This document shows positions 1 to 10,822 of a DNA stretch of 64,000 nt, piece after piece. Both the position numbers and the translations under genes were made by a program. The DNA is taken from contig JACGCM010001655.1 of assembly GCA_014058105.1 (NCBI GenBank), forward strand, positions 1 through 64,000, read 5' to 3'. Each line of letters begins with the position of its first letter. Positions within the stretch are counted from its first letter, which is position 1. The notes under the pieces were generated by a model. It saw only the letters and a list, made by a program, of their open reading frames with translations, was not told where the DNA came from and ran no database searches. This DNA is from Kingdonia uniflora (lineage: Eukaryota; Streptophyta; Magnoliopsida; Ranunculales; Circaeasteraceae).

Positions 1-930
1 AAAGCTTCGTGTCGAGCATTTGGCGGTTGTGGTACCATCGAAAGGGGGTTGTCAGTAGGCTCATTAGAAAAAGGTGAGATAATAGGTAGTCAGACGATGG
101 AGTAGAGGCTCATGGGCAGTTTCGAAGCGGGGATGTTGATTTAGGGTCTGTCTTACAGTATTTGCTGAGCTTTGGAGCACGAAAGTGGAGTGCTATTTCG
201 ATAGCCAAAAGGTTAGGAAGATCGGTATGAGGTGCCTGGAGTGCGGACAGCAGGCTCGCGCTGACGTAATGGATAGTTGATTGTGGGGTCGAAGTACTGT
301 TGTGTAACATATGAAGGACGAGGGGAAGATTGGTGAATTCAAAGGTTGTTTGGTGAGTAATGCGGGCATATATTCAACACAGCGTTCCCAAAGTTACTCT
401 CGAGCGGGACGGCGCCGGGGTATCAGGAGAACAGAGGGGGAGTCAGAGAATCTTCTGTTGGGGTGGATCCAAGGTGGGATACAGCGGTTGGGGAATTGTG
501 TGGGGAATACCTTCGGCATGCGTGAACTGTGGGTATGCGAGGTTTGGTGAGGGTCCTAGGGGGGTGGGTGACAGAACGTAGCGAGGGGTCTGGTCCTGAG
601 ACGGGTTGAGAAGGTTCCAAGGGCGATATCTTTGTAGTCCTCGGATTGCGTTAGTCATGATTGCTCTGGTCATCTATTTTTATTGTGCCAAGTGGCGATA
701 CGTTCGTTTCCATCGCCAAGCGGTGGCTTTCCGTTTCTGATTGATTGGTTTTGGTGGAGCTCCTCTGCTGGCGAATTGTTGGGATAATAAAAGCTATTTG
801 GGCAGCTACTAGTCAATGGAGTCGCCCCGCCTGGGTGAATTGGAAGGCGTGTAGGTGCCATTTGAAGAGGAGAAGTCGATTGTGAAAACTAAAGGAGGGA
901 AAAGAAAAAAAGGTTGGTAGGGGGGAAGCA
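1..930 (-). pseudogene. gag fragment of Tat-type Ty3/gypsy element A
   Basis: Read on the minus strand this is the N-terminal gag part of a Ty3/gypsy element; the rest lies beyond the left edge. It is clearly similar to the gag start of element C at about 19190-20100, for example the shared stretch around the 'APKLSKY' motif near 110-310 and the shared bases at 1-120. It lies directly downstream of a primer-binding site and 5' LTR, as expected for gag. The reading frame changes several times and stops are frequent, so it is not translatable as one protein. Gag would form the nucleocapsid-like particle that packages element RNA. Assignment to gag rests on position and similarity to C, where the conserved gag core is easier to read. 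Confidence 0.75.
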
Positions 931-950
931 AAGACGGCGCCAATCGCCAA
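931..950 (-). other. primer-binding site of element A
   Basis: Immediately inside the LTR, the minus strand reads TTGGCGCCGTCTTT. The TGGCGCCGTCTG class of PBS is typical of plant Tat-lineage (Ogre/Retand-like) Ty3/gypsy elements, where reverse transcription is primed by a tRNA. A short extra 'ATTGGCGA' precedes it, as if the first PBS bases were duplicated. Confidence 0.7.
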
Positions 951-951
951 T

Positions 952-1677
952 TGTAGGGACCTAACTTTGTTTAGAGGTGAAGTTGGTTCTTACAATGTGG
1001 AATCAATCTTCAATCAAAGGGATGCAAACAATTGATCTAAAGAAAGAACTAACTAAAGACAAATACTTGCGTAGAGGACTGAATGTGACTTGCTGCGACC
1101 TCTGATGAGGATATTTTAAGAAAGAATATATTACTGATGAGTAATTAAAGGGTTCGAATACAGTTTGCACCTGGAAGTCGTAGGTAAAATACAAGGGGCT
1201 TGAGATGATTATTCTAACCCCCACTTGGTTTCCCCTCTCCTCTATTTATAGAGTCACAGGAAGCTGAGTCACCAAGTGTGGGTCAGGATTACATGATTAC
1301 TGTCAGGAAATTCCGGCAGGGTATGGGTGCCAGTCCTGTCTGCACTGTCACTATGACAGAAGGCTGATGTGTCCCTATACTTCGGTACTATGGCATAGTG
1401 GTCGGCCTGTCACTGTAGCTGTAAAGGCCAATCATTACGACGACTTGTCTAGTGAGCTGGCTGTCTGTCTTATCACACTTCGATCATGTATAGATATGGT
1501 CAAAGAATGTCTATTACGATGTGTTAATCCGTTCTCGAGGCTTTGTCTGGTGTCGAAGCTTCATCTTCATGGGATCTCTGGGAGGTCTATTTTAGGGATT
1601 AAGTAGGCTTCGATACATTCGAGTAGGCTGTGAAGTGGGCTTCGACTGTCAAAGCCTACGAGAAGGCTACTGCAACA
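952..1677 (-). repeat. 5' LTR of element A (minus orientation)
   Basis: On the minus strand this LTR begins TGTTGCAGTAGCC and ends CCCTACA, giving the TG...CA ends usual for LTRs. It aligns along its length with the LTRs of element C (4098-4877 and 20126-20857), including the block reading GACCTCTGATGAGGAT and a 'TATAAATAG' promoter box near 1244-1252 on the minus strand. It is followed at lower coordinates by a PBS and gag, so it is the 5' LTR. Its partner and the target-site duplication lie outside the window. Confidence 0.85.
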
Positions 1678-2188
1678 CTTTCTCAACCCCAACCGCATAG
1701 AAGAATAATGGTGATTTTGAGATTTTGAAACCGTACCTCTTTCTCTCTCTATCTCTATCTCTTTCTCAGGGTTGTTGGCTCGGGGTTTCTCTCTCCAATA
1801 ATACAACAGAGAATCGTGGAGAATTTCCAAGGGAATCCCTATTATCAAGGATGTCAAATTGTTGTTGGTCCCCATTTCTACAAAACTGAATTTCTATTCT
1901 TCAGCAATTTTGGACTAGGGTTTGTTTTTCCATAATTTTAGTTATCGGGACTGGATATTGGAAATTCAAATTGTAGAGTTATTATGTAATCGATAATTTT
2001 TCTAGTTTAATTCTCGAGTAGTGAGGGGATCGACAATTTTTTTTTTGTATTCTTATCAGTGGCTCATCTTTCTTAAAGGATAAATATTCTCATCAGTTTT
2101 GGAGGAGTTAAAAATTATCAATACACCGGTTGATCGAAAATAACCTCATTTAACAGCTGCTAATTAAAAGATCTTCTCATAAATAAAA
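1678..2188. other. spacer between elements A and B; CT-rich microsatellite
   Basis: No coding region is convincing here. A CT-rich simple repeat (TCTCTCTCTATCTCTATCTC type) lies at about 1738-1767. The rest is AT-rich and could be old 5' flanking DNA of a gene or of the element B insertion site, but nothing identifies it. Confidence 0.5.
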
Positions 2189-2410
2189 TGATGTAGTACA
2201 TCACTAGATGGGCCACTTCCCACAGTAGTTGGATCCTCTCTATTTAATTTAATAAAGAAGGGCTTTATTTTATTTTTTCAGCAGTTAGTTTTATTTTAGA
2301 AAAGTTCTAGTAAAGAAAAATTAGGGTTCCTCGAGAACCTAATTTCTTCCCTCAATTGAGTGTAATTAGTGTTCTTTGTGATTATTTTACTTCCGCGCAA
2401 TTAGTTTACA
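2189..2410 (+). repeat. 5' LTR of chromovirus-like element B
   Basis: A 222-bp segment opens with the palindromic TGATGTAGTACATCA and ends TTTACA, directly followed by a tRNA-Met-type PBS. Short LTRs of this size are known in plant chromoviruses of the Reina group; that group assignment is an inference. No second LTR is present because the element is cut off at 4097. Confidence 0.6.
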
Positions 2411-2416
2411 CTAAAA

Positions 2417-2429
2417 TAGTATCAGAGGG
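2417..2429 (+). other. primer-binding site of element B (initiator tRNA-Met type)
   Basis: The sequence TAGTATCAGAGGG lies six bases inside the LTR and matches the common plant retrotransposon PBS TGGTATCAGAGC, complementary to the 3' end of initiator tRNA-Met. This primer type differs from the TGGCGCC type used by the other elements in the window. Confidence 0.7.
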
Positions 2430-3400
2430 ACCTTTCAATCCTTCGACTATGGGCTGGGCCCGAAACCCACTAAGCCGAGTCGGGTAAAAAGCCCACTAGC
2501 CGAATCCAAGTCCATCCCGACACAACCATGTGCGAGGCCCACCAACCAAGCCTATAATTTGTTATAAAGTACAAAGCCTGAAGGCCAAGATCTTAAGAAG
2601 AAGGTGTCCCCACTAATAACTCCTCATCCTCCTACATCCATACTGACCCAGGTTGTTCAATCCTGAGCCAAGGAACTGCTCCACTCGTTACGATGGCCTG
2701 TCAAATTGATAACACCGTTAACGACACCACCAACAACGTAATCTCCGCCACAGGCTCCAACTACCGACCGCAACCAACATCACTATGACATCCGTAACGT
2801 CATTTATCGTCTACCCCTATGTGCTTTAGTAAGAAGGGCATTGAGGTTCGACCCAAGTAACCCAAATTCTTGGCTCCGTAACAAAATATTTAGTACGCGT
2901 TGCATATAGAAGGGAAAACTCTATGAAGTAATCCTTGATTGTGGGTCTACAGAGAATCTAGTGGCCAATGAGATAGTAGAAAAGCTAAAGTTAGGGACTT
3001 TCCCAAGCACTGAACCGCTTCATCTCACTTGCCTCTCTCCAGGACACGGAAAACATTTTGAAGATGAGTGAATGTTAACGTTCACGATGAGTGACACTTA
3101 TGAGGATGCTATCCGCACCTCAGTAGTTGATAGGATATTTGTTATATCCTATTTGAGAGACCTTGGATGTTCGACAGGAAAATCTAATATGATGAGGAGA
3201 CAAATACATTTTGCTTCTTATGGGGGAATGCAAAAATTTTCCTTGAGACGATGCCTTCTTCGATACTTATTGCAGCTGTGCGACGTGAGCGTGCCTGTTT
3301 TATTGCCGATGCTCAATCTCATGGTAGGGCTTATGGTCTTGTCAGTACGTACTCTTCACCCTCTATGCATGTCCCTTCTTATTTATAGTTAATTATTACA
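2430..3400 (+). pseudogene. gag remnant and protease of chromovirus-like element B
   Basis: Most of gag is missing or unreadable between 2430 and 2880. From about 2915 a retroviral-type aspartic protease is recognisable: 'VILDCGSTENLVANEIV' at about 2930-2980 contains the DxGS active-site motif, here with Cys in place of the usual Thr or Ser. It continues across a frame change into 'VTFTMSDTYEDAI' (about 3075) and a 'VDRIF/LFERPWMFDRK' stretch, matching the region between protease and RT in plant chromoviruses. Stops and frameshifts occur throughout. The product would cleave the Gag-Pol polyprotein if intact. Confidence 0.7.
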
Positions 3401-4097
3401 GAGTTCAGTGATGTATGTGAGGAACCTCTGGACAATTGATTTCCTCCTCTACGTGATATACTATGCGCTATTGATTTTGTTTCAAACTCCTCGCTCCCAA
3501 ACTTACCATACTACCGGATGGTACCTGCAGAATATACAGAGTTATAACCTCAAGTTTCTGATTTATGCGATTAGGGCTTGGTTAGAGAGAACATGTCACC
3601 GTGTGTAATACCAGCTCTTCTGACTCCTAAAAAGGATGGCAGTTGGTAGATGAGTGTTGATAGTAGGGATATTAACTAAATAACGGTGAAGTACCGCTTA
3701 CCAATCATGCATTTGGAAGATATAATTGACAATTTGCACGGGGACCGAGTAGTCTCCAAATTTGACCTTTGTAGTGGGTATCACCAGATTTGTATGAGGC
3801 TAGGTGATGAATGGAAGACAACGTTCAAGAAAAAGGATGGTTAATTGTGTAGATGGTCATTCCTTTTTGTCTATCAAATGCCCCATTGACGTTTATGAGG
3901 TTGATGACAGAGGCGTTGCACAAGTACATCAACAAGTTTGTTATTGTGTACTTTAATGATATTTTAATCAATAGTAAGATAGAGGGGGAGCAATTAGAGC
4001 ATATCACCACTATTCTTGGAGTTCTTCAGGTAAAAAAGTATTATTTTATGGTTGACTCAGTACAATTTTTGGGATTTGTGGTGTCAGCTAACGGTAT
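3401..4097 (+). pseudogene. truncated reverse transcriptase of chromovirus-like element B
   Basis: This is a Ty3/gypsy reverse transcriptase read in several frames: 'PALLTPKKDGSW' (about 3610), '[13 protein letters not shown]' (about 3690), '[10 protein letters not shown]' (about 3765) and the catalytic region 'VIVYFNDILI' (about 3940). The consensus YxDD is changed to YFND, so the first catalytic Asp of that pair is lost. The sequence follows the chromovirus pattern down to 'FLGFVVSANGI' and then stops abruptly at 4097, where the LTR of element C begins. The remainder of RT, RNase H and integrase is not found after element C. Confidence 0.85.
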
Positions 4098-4877
4098 TAT
4101 AGGGAGCTAACTCTGTTCAGAGGGGGAGTTAGTTTTCATAACGTAGAATCGATCTTCAGTCAGAGGATACAAGCAATTGGCCTAAATAAGATCTATCTAA
4201 ATAAAAATACTTGCATAGAGGCCCGAATGTGACTCTCTACGACCTCTGATGAGGATTTTTAAGATTGATTGTATTACTAAAGAGTAAATGATAGGGTTCG
4301 AGTACTGGCCGGTCGAAGGTAAAACGCAAGAGGCTAGAGATGATTTTTCTAACCCCTGCTTGGTTTCCCCTCTCCTCTATTTATAAAGACATAGGGAGAT
4401 GAATCACCAAGTGTGGGTCAGGATTACATGATTACACTGTCCGAAAATCTTGGCGAGTTATGGGCGCCGGTCTTGTCGGTACTGTTACTGCTGTATTTAT
4501 TGGTGATGGCTCTGATCATCGCTGTGGTTGGACCTGTCACTCTAGATGCACAGGCCAATCAATGTACTATCTTATCTGATAAAGTAGTTGTCTAGTGAGG
4601 TCGAAGGATTTCTGCTATAGGATGTGAATCCATTCTCGAAGCTTTGTCTAGTAGGCTGGCTATCTGTCTTGTCATACTTCGACCATATGTAGATATGGTC
4701 GAAGGATGTCTACTGCAATGTACTGATCGATCCCCGAACCTTTGTCTGGTGTCGAAGGTTTGTCTCTGGGGGAACTCTGGGGAGCTTATTTTAGGGATTG
4801 AGTGGGCTTCGATACATTGATGTAGGCTATGAAGTGGCCTTCGGCCGTCTTTCGAAGGCTTCGAGTAGGCTACTACA
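4098..4877 (-). repeat. 3' LTR of element C
   Basis: On the minus strand it starts TGTAGTAGCCTACTCG and ends with CCCTATA, where a mutation has replaced the usual CCCTACA. It aligns with the 20126-20857 LTR but differs by many substitutions and indels (780 against 732 bp), so the pair is old or derives from different parents. Its low-coordinate edge cuts element B's RT. Confidence 0.8.
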
Positions 4878-5133
4878 TTCACCCCATCTCAACGAAGGTC
4901 TCGAAGCGTGTTGGAGAGGTATTCGCTAAGAAAACTGTTCGGTCTTGGAATCTGAGTGGTTTGACTGTCTTGTTTTTCGGGAAAGTAATAAAAAAGTCAT
5001 TTTTAAGAGATGCAGGTGGTTATAGGGTAATAAATGCATTGAAGCCAGTAAGTATGGGTTATTGTGGAGGTATACTGTATCTTCTGTCATATGCAATAGT
5101 CTTATGCTCTTTCTCAATATTCTTAACATTTGG

Positions 5134-5417
5134 ATGGATACCATGCTGAACACGCGCTACCAGATGGTGGAACTGCATATGAAGTTTTTTGGGCAACATG
5201 ACCTGAACTGCATATGAAGTTTTTTGGGCAACATGACCTGAACTGGGACATGCCAAACCTTGTAGAGGCTGGGCCTGAGGAGTTCTTCAATTGTGATCCA
5301 TATTCATATCTGTGGGAACAGCTGAGGTTTCATTTTACGACTGCTGAAAGGCGCTATCTCTTTCTGATAGCTCTTGCCAAAAGTCTCGTTTGTGCAGAGG
5401 AGGTCATCGAGGAGTGA
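5134..5417 (+). pseudogene. small antisense accessory ORF 'A' of element C
   Basis: This plus-strand ORF runs opposite to gag-pol. From the ATG at 5134 the frame reads 'MDTMLNTRYQMVELHMKFFG', then a perfect 35-bp tandem duplication (5171-5205 and 5206-5240) shifts it; after the duplication it continues as 'LNWDMPNLVEAGPEEF' and 'DPYSYLWEQL' to the stop at 5417. Without the duplication it would be about 80 residues. It matches the small ORF A of element D (54748-55112) and, more weakly, ORF B at 6043-6360, sharing FFG...LxWDMPxL and Y.YLW/YW motifs. I recognise no named family. It is soluble-looking, with no signal peptide or membrane segment. Its role is unknown. Confidence 0.6.
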
Positions 5418-5960
5418 AATGTGTCAAGTGGAGCTTGTCCTTCCGGAAGTAGGGCATCGGGTTGATGGTGGAAATATTTGTATTTTTGTAGGCTTCTATT
5501 TTGCTATGTGGGAGGGGGCTATTTTTGTGTTTGGAGTGGTAGTAAAAATGTAATTTGATTTATTGGATTTGCTGTTTGGAATGGAAAAAGTATTTTCTGC
5601 GTACTTATATTGATGCATGTGATTGATAATGTAGACGAATGTAAGCGAATACTCTAATATGTGCGAGGTAAAGAGATAATCGAAGGTTATTGCTATCTTG
5701 GTTATGATGATCATAACGAGATATAGTCGAAGGTATGATGAAATTCTGCTTGTAATAATTGATGGCTATAATGGCCGATTGCTCGATGTGGTTGACGTTC
5801 TCAACTAGAAGTCCTCGGGAATGAGGTTTGAATGCATGCACCGATGAATCAGTTTCGTCTAGGAAGTTGGAGAGGTTGCATGTTGACTTTTCGAGGTTGG
5901 AAATGAAAGGTTGTCATTAATTCAGTTACGGGAGAGGGAAAGTCGTGGTGGATTTGAAGG

Positions 5961-5967
5961 TATAAAA
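5961..5967 (+). promoter_or_regulatory. TATA box upstream of small ORF B of element C
   Basis: TATAAAAGGGG lies 76 bases before the ATG at 6043, followed by a pyrimidine-rich stretch (CTTCTTCATCTGTCTTCC) suitable for a transcription start. It is on the antisense strand relative to gag-pol. The equivalent ORF in element D also has a TATA-like box upstream. Confidence 0.55.
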
Positions 5968-6042
5968 GGGGATAGGTTGGAGGGAACTTCTTCATCTGTC
6001 TTCCATCCTTTTCTCTATCTCTTACTTTGTTTGTGGATCAAG

Positions 6043-6360
6043 ATGGCCGAAAATGTACCGGTTCAGGAAGATCAGGCGGCGATGAGGGCTCGGAGGATTC
6101 AGGAAGCTTTGTTGGATCTTCAATGGAGGTTCGGAATAAAGGAGGATATTGATACTGAAATGCCAGACCTCTTTGAAGCGGAACCTGGGACACCACTATA
6201 TGACATGGCCTTCGCATACTGGTAAGGCATAGTGCAGATGATGGGGCCGTTCCCCGGCTACTGACTATCTCTTCTCAAGGGCTTCACAGAGGAAAAAGTA
6301 GACCAAGAAGATGCAGATGTAGCGGCTGTTGTCCAAGAGGAGCAGCCCACTAATAGCTAG
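6043..6360 (+). pseudogene. small antisense accessory ORF 'B' of element C
   Basis: The ATG at 6043 opens a 106-codon frame interrupted by two in-frame stops (at about 6223 and 6262). Recognisable parts in order are 'RRIQEALLDLQWRFG', 'TEMPDLFEAEPGTP', 'DMAFAYW', then after the first stop 'GIVQMMGPFPG' and 'LKGFTEEKVDQEDAD'. The intact counterpart in element D (53762-54100) has FFGDRGLDWDMPDLFEL, PYAYWWRVLQMM and a C-terminal acidic LAEEVVDKED segment, so the stops here are decay. No domain is recognised. The ORF has its own TATA box and sits between ORF A and the large antisense gene. Confidence 0.65.
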
Positions 6361-7108
6361 TGTCCTCTGTAATGTGGTGGTGTTGTTGCTATCTTTTAGT
6401 CTGTTTCTATTGTCTCTTGCTTTGTTTTGTACGAGGTTTGTAATGTTAGCTGCTTTTCTGAATAAAAATGATTCCTTTAAATAACTTATTTTGTCGAACT
6501 GTGGGTGATAGTAATACAATCTGATATTGAATGGATAATACAGTTGTCGAAATGTATAGTTTGTATAGTTCGAAGATAAAAATGAATTTGTCGAAGGGAA
6601 AAGTAAACTGTGGCGAAGCTAAAATATTTGCCTGTAAGCCTGAGGTCGATGTATTCGGTTGAAGGGTCAAAATTTTTGAGTTAAGGGATTTGTTGGATGT
6701 CGAAGGCAATGTATTTTGATGAATTTGTTTGAGGCTAGATGCCGAGGATTGTTCGAGACGTGAAGTGGTCGAATACCCGAGTACAAGAGTATGTCGAAGA
6801 TTGAGTTTGATTTGACTTGCTATTCTGACAGCCCAGACAGCTGGTCTGTCAGACTTGTACTAGCGCCTGGGGCAGTGTACAAAAAGTAATGATGTTGCTT
6901 TTCTCATATGACGGAAAAAATGTTATGATGTGACTTTTTGACTTGATTGTTTAGCTTTGAGTAGGGGAAAAGAAGGTTCGAGAAGCTTTGAGTTTTGCAA
7001 GTAGATTGTAGTGAGGGTGTTGTTCGCACGTGGGAGGTGTGAAGGGTAGTGGGGTCGTGGTAGTGATAGCGTTTAGGAAATCGAGGTGGTTTAGTTGTTT
7101 TTGAAAGA

Positions 7109-7116
7109 TATATAAG
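7109..7116 (+). promoter_or_regulatory. TATA box of the first large antisense gene of element C
   Basis: TATATAAG at 7109-7116 lies about 435 bases upstream of the ATG at 7544. Between them is a likely 5'UTR intron at 7253-7537 (donor GTAAGT, acceptor CTTCTTCTGTAG). The same arrangement recurs at 12115 in the second copy and at 53082-52624 in element D. The conservation suggests a genuine Pol II promoter directed against the gag-pol strand. Confidence 0.6.
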
Positions 7117-7543
7117 TTGGAGAAGATTGATTAATGTATTGTGAGAATTAAAAAGTTTGGAGAAGAAAACATACGTTATTTCAAACTTGGGGGGTACTGC
7201 TGCTTTTGTTGGTTCGATCTTGCTGATCTGAGGGTAGTGCTGCTAACCACTGGTAAGTCACTTGATCTCTGTCATGTTTATTTTGTTTTATTCTCTATAT
7301 GAGAGGGTGGGTAAGAGATTTGGCATTTGAGGTTTAGGGGTTATTTCCGGGATTAAGGAGGCTTGTTAGGACTAGGTTTCGACCCTGTCTGGGATTTGGT
7401 GAGTTTTTTTGTTGGAGGAGGTATTGTGTCTGAGATTTAAGGTTGGGAGAAGTATCTGGAAGGGATAGATGGGATAAGGGTGATAGACACGGGATTGTCA
7501 AATTTTCCACCCTAATTGTATGCCTCTTCTTCTGTAGGCAAAA

Positions 7544-9345
7544 ATGCGTAACCGTCGGGCTTTGTGGCAAAGACTGGCTGATGAAGAGGTCGACGAGGTT
7601 GAAGCTAGTACTTCTGGTCGAGACCCAATGGACAGGGGTAGCGATTTAGAGGTGTTAGATGTGGTAATCGAGGCCCCATTGTCGATAATTTTGTCGACTG
7701 AAGATGTTCTGGTCATGAGACACCGTAAGGCGATAGTGACCAAAAATAGTGATGAAGAGGAAATAGTATGGGGGGAGGGATGTTATGTAGGACCTTCGGG
7801 TGGTGGGGAGGGAAGTAAGGTACAGAGGGGCGATAGTGAGGATTCGACTGAGTCTGATAAGGTCGACTGGTGAAAGAAGTACTAAATTTCTGTGGGGTGG
7901 CTCCGGTCCAGGAGAACAGTAATTTTTATGAGATGATGAGGGTGATAGAGGGGATGAATGTGAAATTGGCTGGTGAGAGTCGAAGTTTAATTAAGTGGTT
8001 CGATACTATCAGCTTTTATTCAAGGAAGGCTTGTCAAAACCCGGGGACCTATCACATCCAATGTCACCCAGAGAAACCTTGGTTCATTGATCTATGCTCG
8101 ACATGCCGGGGGTGGAATAAAGATTTACTGATAGTAAGGGGTAACTATGAGAATGTAGACGAGGACGACCCTTATAAGTTGCATCATAGGGTGTATAACG
8201 AAAGTAAGTTTACTGTTGAAGGGTTTGTTGTTGATGTGTTTCTGAAATACGTGTTAACTGTGCTTTTGCTTTACTCTGCAGGTCTGAAGAGTTCGTCTTG
8301 GGATAATCCGGTGAATTATATTGATACTCTGCTCGAGGCTAGTGAAGACTGGGTAAATTCGGTGTTTGACAGTCTCAAGATCAAAAGGCAAAGGAGAAAA
8401 AAGGTGGATTCCCAGCCTTGAGATGTACCCGCTATGCCAAAATGACCAAAGAGAAAAAGAGTGGTAGGTATTTCGAAGGAGAAAAAGTAAATGGGAGGGG
8501 AAGAGTTGCCGTAGAACTACCAATTTGTGCCGAGTTCGCGGAGGGGTGTGAATCAAGCGGCGCCAGAATTCGATGGGGGTGAAGAGGTATCGAGGATGAA
8601 ACAAAGCAGGTGTCTTCTCAAGCCGAAAAAGAGAAGGGTTGAGTAGCTCCCGAAGCCCCTAAGGTGATGCAATCGAAGGCAATTCAACATAAGAGGCGTA
8701 AGGTGCTTGGGGAGGATGATACAATGGAGGAAGATGAAGAAATGATGGAGGCTGAATGACAGGAGCAGGCTATGGAAAAGCAGGCTTCGACGGTCGAGCT
8801 CTGGGAAGATGACCCGGACGAAACATCAAAGGAGATAAAGAGGCACATGCCTCAGGTAACTATAAATAGTTTTGTGTAGTGATATTTTGAGGTTACTTGT
8901 AATTTTTTTGAGTTTCGAGGTTCATTGATATCTTGAGTATTTTTAGCAGACGGAAGTCTGGGAAGAGACTTGCAATAAGGCGATGTAGTCGGTAAAGGCG
9001 AAGTTGCGGCAAGCGAAGGAAAATCTAGATCTTTCTCGTGGGAAAGAGGCATCATTGGTGTTTCAAGTCAGGAAGCTGAAGCAAGATATAGATGTGCTTA
9101 CTGACTCTTATGATGAGAGGCTCGTGCAGCAGTGGTCAAGGTTGGAGCGAGAGTGGTTGGCCAAGCTTAAGGCGTGTGAGAAGGTGAAAGCGGAACAGAA
9201 GGAGGGTTTCCAGCCGCAGTATGATAAGGAATGCATAAAGAATGTGAGGTTGATGAAGTTTACATTGCAACCCTATCCTGTGTCTCCAAAACTTGTTAAG
9301 GGGGATGAGATGCAGATGAAGGGGGGTGGGGTGGACGTTTTTTGA
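7544..9345 (+). pseudogene. large antisense accessory gene of element C, copy 1 (gypsy-type transposon domain plus coiled coil)
   Basis: This multi-exon plus-strand gene starts at ATG 7544 (MRNRRALWQRLADEE), just after a 5'UTR intron. An acidic Ser/Glu-rich N-terminus ends in a stop near 7873. After a deletion the frame resumes with 'KEVLNFCGVAPVQENSNFYE' and 'GTYHIQCHPEKPWFIDLC'. A phase-1 intron (8204-8281, GTAAGT...CTGCAG) follows, then 'YIDTLLEASEDWVNSVFDSL' and a stop at 8421. Further exon-like sequence resumes as 'KRRKVLGEDDTMEEDEEMME' (about 8690) and ends at a CAG|GTAAC donor (8856). After acceptor 8949 comes a coiled-coil exon, 'AKLRQAKENLDLSRG', to 9345. The middle domain resembles, from memory, the PF04195 'putative gypsy type transposon' family. 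Its function is unknown. Stops and missing segments mark this copy as broken. Confidence 0.7.
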
Positions 9346-9918
9346 GGATGCAATTGAAAGTACTTGTGGGGGTGTTGAAACTTCTCTTCTTGGCGATCCC
9401 ATTGGTGGCACTGCTGATGGTCTGGCGGTCGAAGGTTCGAATGAGGCTGCTGAGGTTGGTGGTGCCGAGGTGTCTGTGGAACACGAAGGTGTAACTGCGC
9501 CCATATGAGGTATTTGAGGTTGGGTTCTTATATCTTCTTCTGCTGTTGTAATGTTGAGTTGAACGATGTGTGAACGATGTTGTTGTTTTTTTTTTATTGG
9601 TTTCTGAACTTGGTAGGGTTTTTTTTTTATTATCTGTTGAATTTCTGAAGTTGATGCTGAACATATTGATGCGTATTTTCTGAACATACTGATTCTAAAC
9701 TTCTGATTTGATATCTGTCTTGCGGATGGATTATGCTATCTCTCTGACTTTTAATTGTTAGAATTTGAATGCATGTTCTGTTGATTATGCTTGTTTTGGA
9801 CTCTTGATGATTGATCTTTGAATTGTACTACAACTGTTCATCTGATGGATAATATGTTGAATGTACTCTGTATTTTGTAGTTAATATTTTTGTATATGGC
9901 TGCTGTTTAGGATTGTAG
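9346..9918. other. AT-rich sequence after the antisense gene
   Basis: The first part (9346-9510) is a G/A/V-rich continuation of the antisense gene's C-terminus, read in another frame. The rest is T-rich, low-complexity DNA with T-runs at 9587-9596 and 9621-9629 and no coding signal. It may hold the antisense transcript's 3' UTR, but I see no clear polyadenylation signal. Confidence 0.4.
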
Positions 9919-10072
9919 AAGTTTGATCTGTTGGAATAGAAATTCGATTTGTTAGAAATAGAAATTCAAGCAGTTTGAAGTTGAAATTGATCTGTTTGAT
10001 GTAGAAAATCGATCTGTTTGAAGTAAAAATTCGAGCTGCTTGAAGTTGAAATTGATCTGTTTGAATGAATGT
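9919..10072 (+). repeat. degenerate minisatellite (GAAATTGATCTGTTTGA-like units)
   Basis: A unit of roughly 20-27 bases related to GAAATTGATCTGTTTGAAGT is repeated about six times with substitutions. It lies between the antisense gene and the 193-bp repeats of element C. No protein is encoded. Confidence 0.5.
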
Positions 10073-10079
10073 AGTGTGA

Positions 10080-10822
10080 TCGAAGCCTGAAGAGTTTCAA
10101 AGATATGTAGATCGAATTCTGGATGTTTTGGTGGACATCGAAGGCCAAAGCCACAACGATGTTGAAATTTTGAAAAATTTCCAGGTCGCCTCCGAGTATC
10201 AGTCGGGCCGAGGGGACGTAATACTTAGAGGAAACCCGAAAATTTACGGGACTTCGAAGGCCTGAGCCATAGTAAAGCAATATCTGATCACCTCCAACAC
10301 ATTCCTGAGGGTCCAGTCTTTCAACCATCCTTGCTCTCAAGTTTGCTCGAATGTTGGAAACTTAAGCAATTCAAGGTCGCCCCCAAGTTCCAGTCGGGGC
10401 GAGGGTGGACATGATACCCAGGGTAAACCGAGAAAAGGACTAGACTTTGACGGTTTCAGATCCTGGATGAAGTATATCTGATCGCCCCCAATACATCGCC
10501 GAGGGTCTGGTCTTTCGACCTTCCTTGCCCCTCAGGTTTGCTCGAATTTGGAGACTTGAGCAATTTATGGCCGCTCCCAAGTATCAGCCGGGGTGAGGGT
10601 GGACATGATACCTAGGTTCAACCAAGCATAGGACTGGACTTCAAAGGCCTAAGCCACATCGTTGCAATATCTGATCGCCCCCAATGCATCTCCGAGGGTC
10701 CAGTCTTTCGACTTTCCTTTCCCCTCTAGTTTGCTCAAAATTAAAGACTTTTGAAATTCATGGCCGCCCCCAAGTATCAGTCGAGACGAAGTTGGACATG
10801 ATACCTAACTTAAACCAAGAAA
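10080..10822 (+). repeat. 193-bp tandem repeat block of element C (four units)
   Basis: Four units are aligned by the motif GGTCGCCCCCAAGTATCAGTCGG at about 10183, 10375, 10569 and 10762, giving periods of 192, 194 and 193 bp. Each unit also contains GAGGGTCCAGTCTTTCGACC and a 'TTTGCTCGAATTTGGA' block. The block lies between the integrase and the antisense gene. Plant Tat-lineage elements are known to carry tandem repeats in this 3' region, sometimes seeding satellites. The same unit occurs at 15110-15500 and, in reverse, in element D at 49530-50170. Confidence 0.85.

Noticed and set aside
1567..1875. A 102-codon minus-strand ORF crossing 1677
   Set aside because: It spans the LTR boundary of element A and a CT microsatellite, so it cannot be an evolved gene.
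9136..9687. A 183-codon minus-strand ORF
   Set aside because: Shadow of the coiled-coil exon of the first antisense gene copy; low-complexity and without homologue in the other copies.
10080..10822. CRISPR-like array or centromeric satellite
   Set aside because: The units are ~193 bp, contiguous and without spacers, and are confined to the retrotransposon's 3' region.
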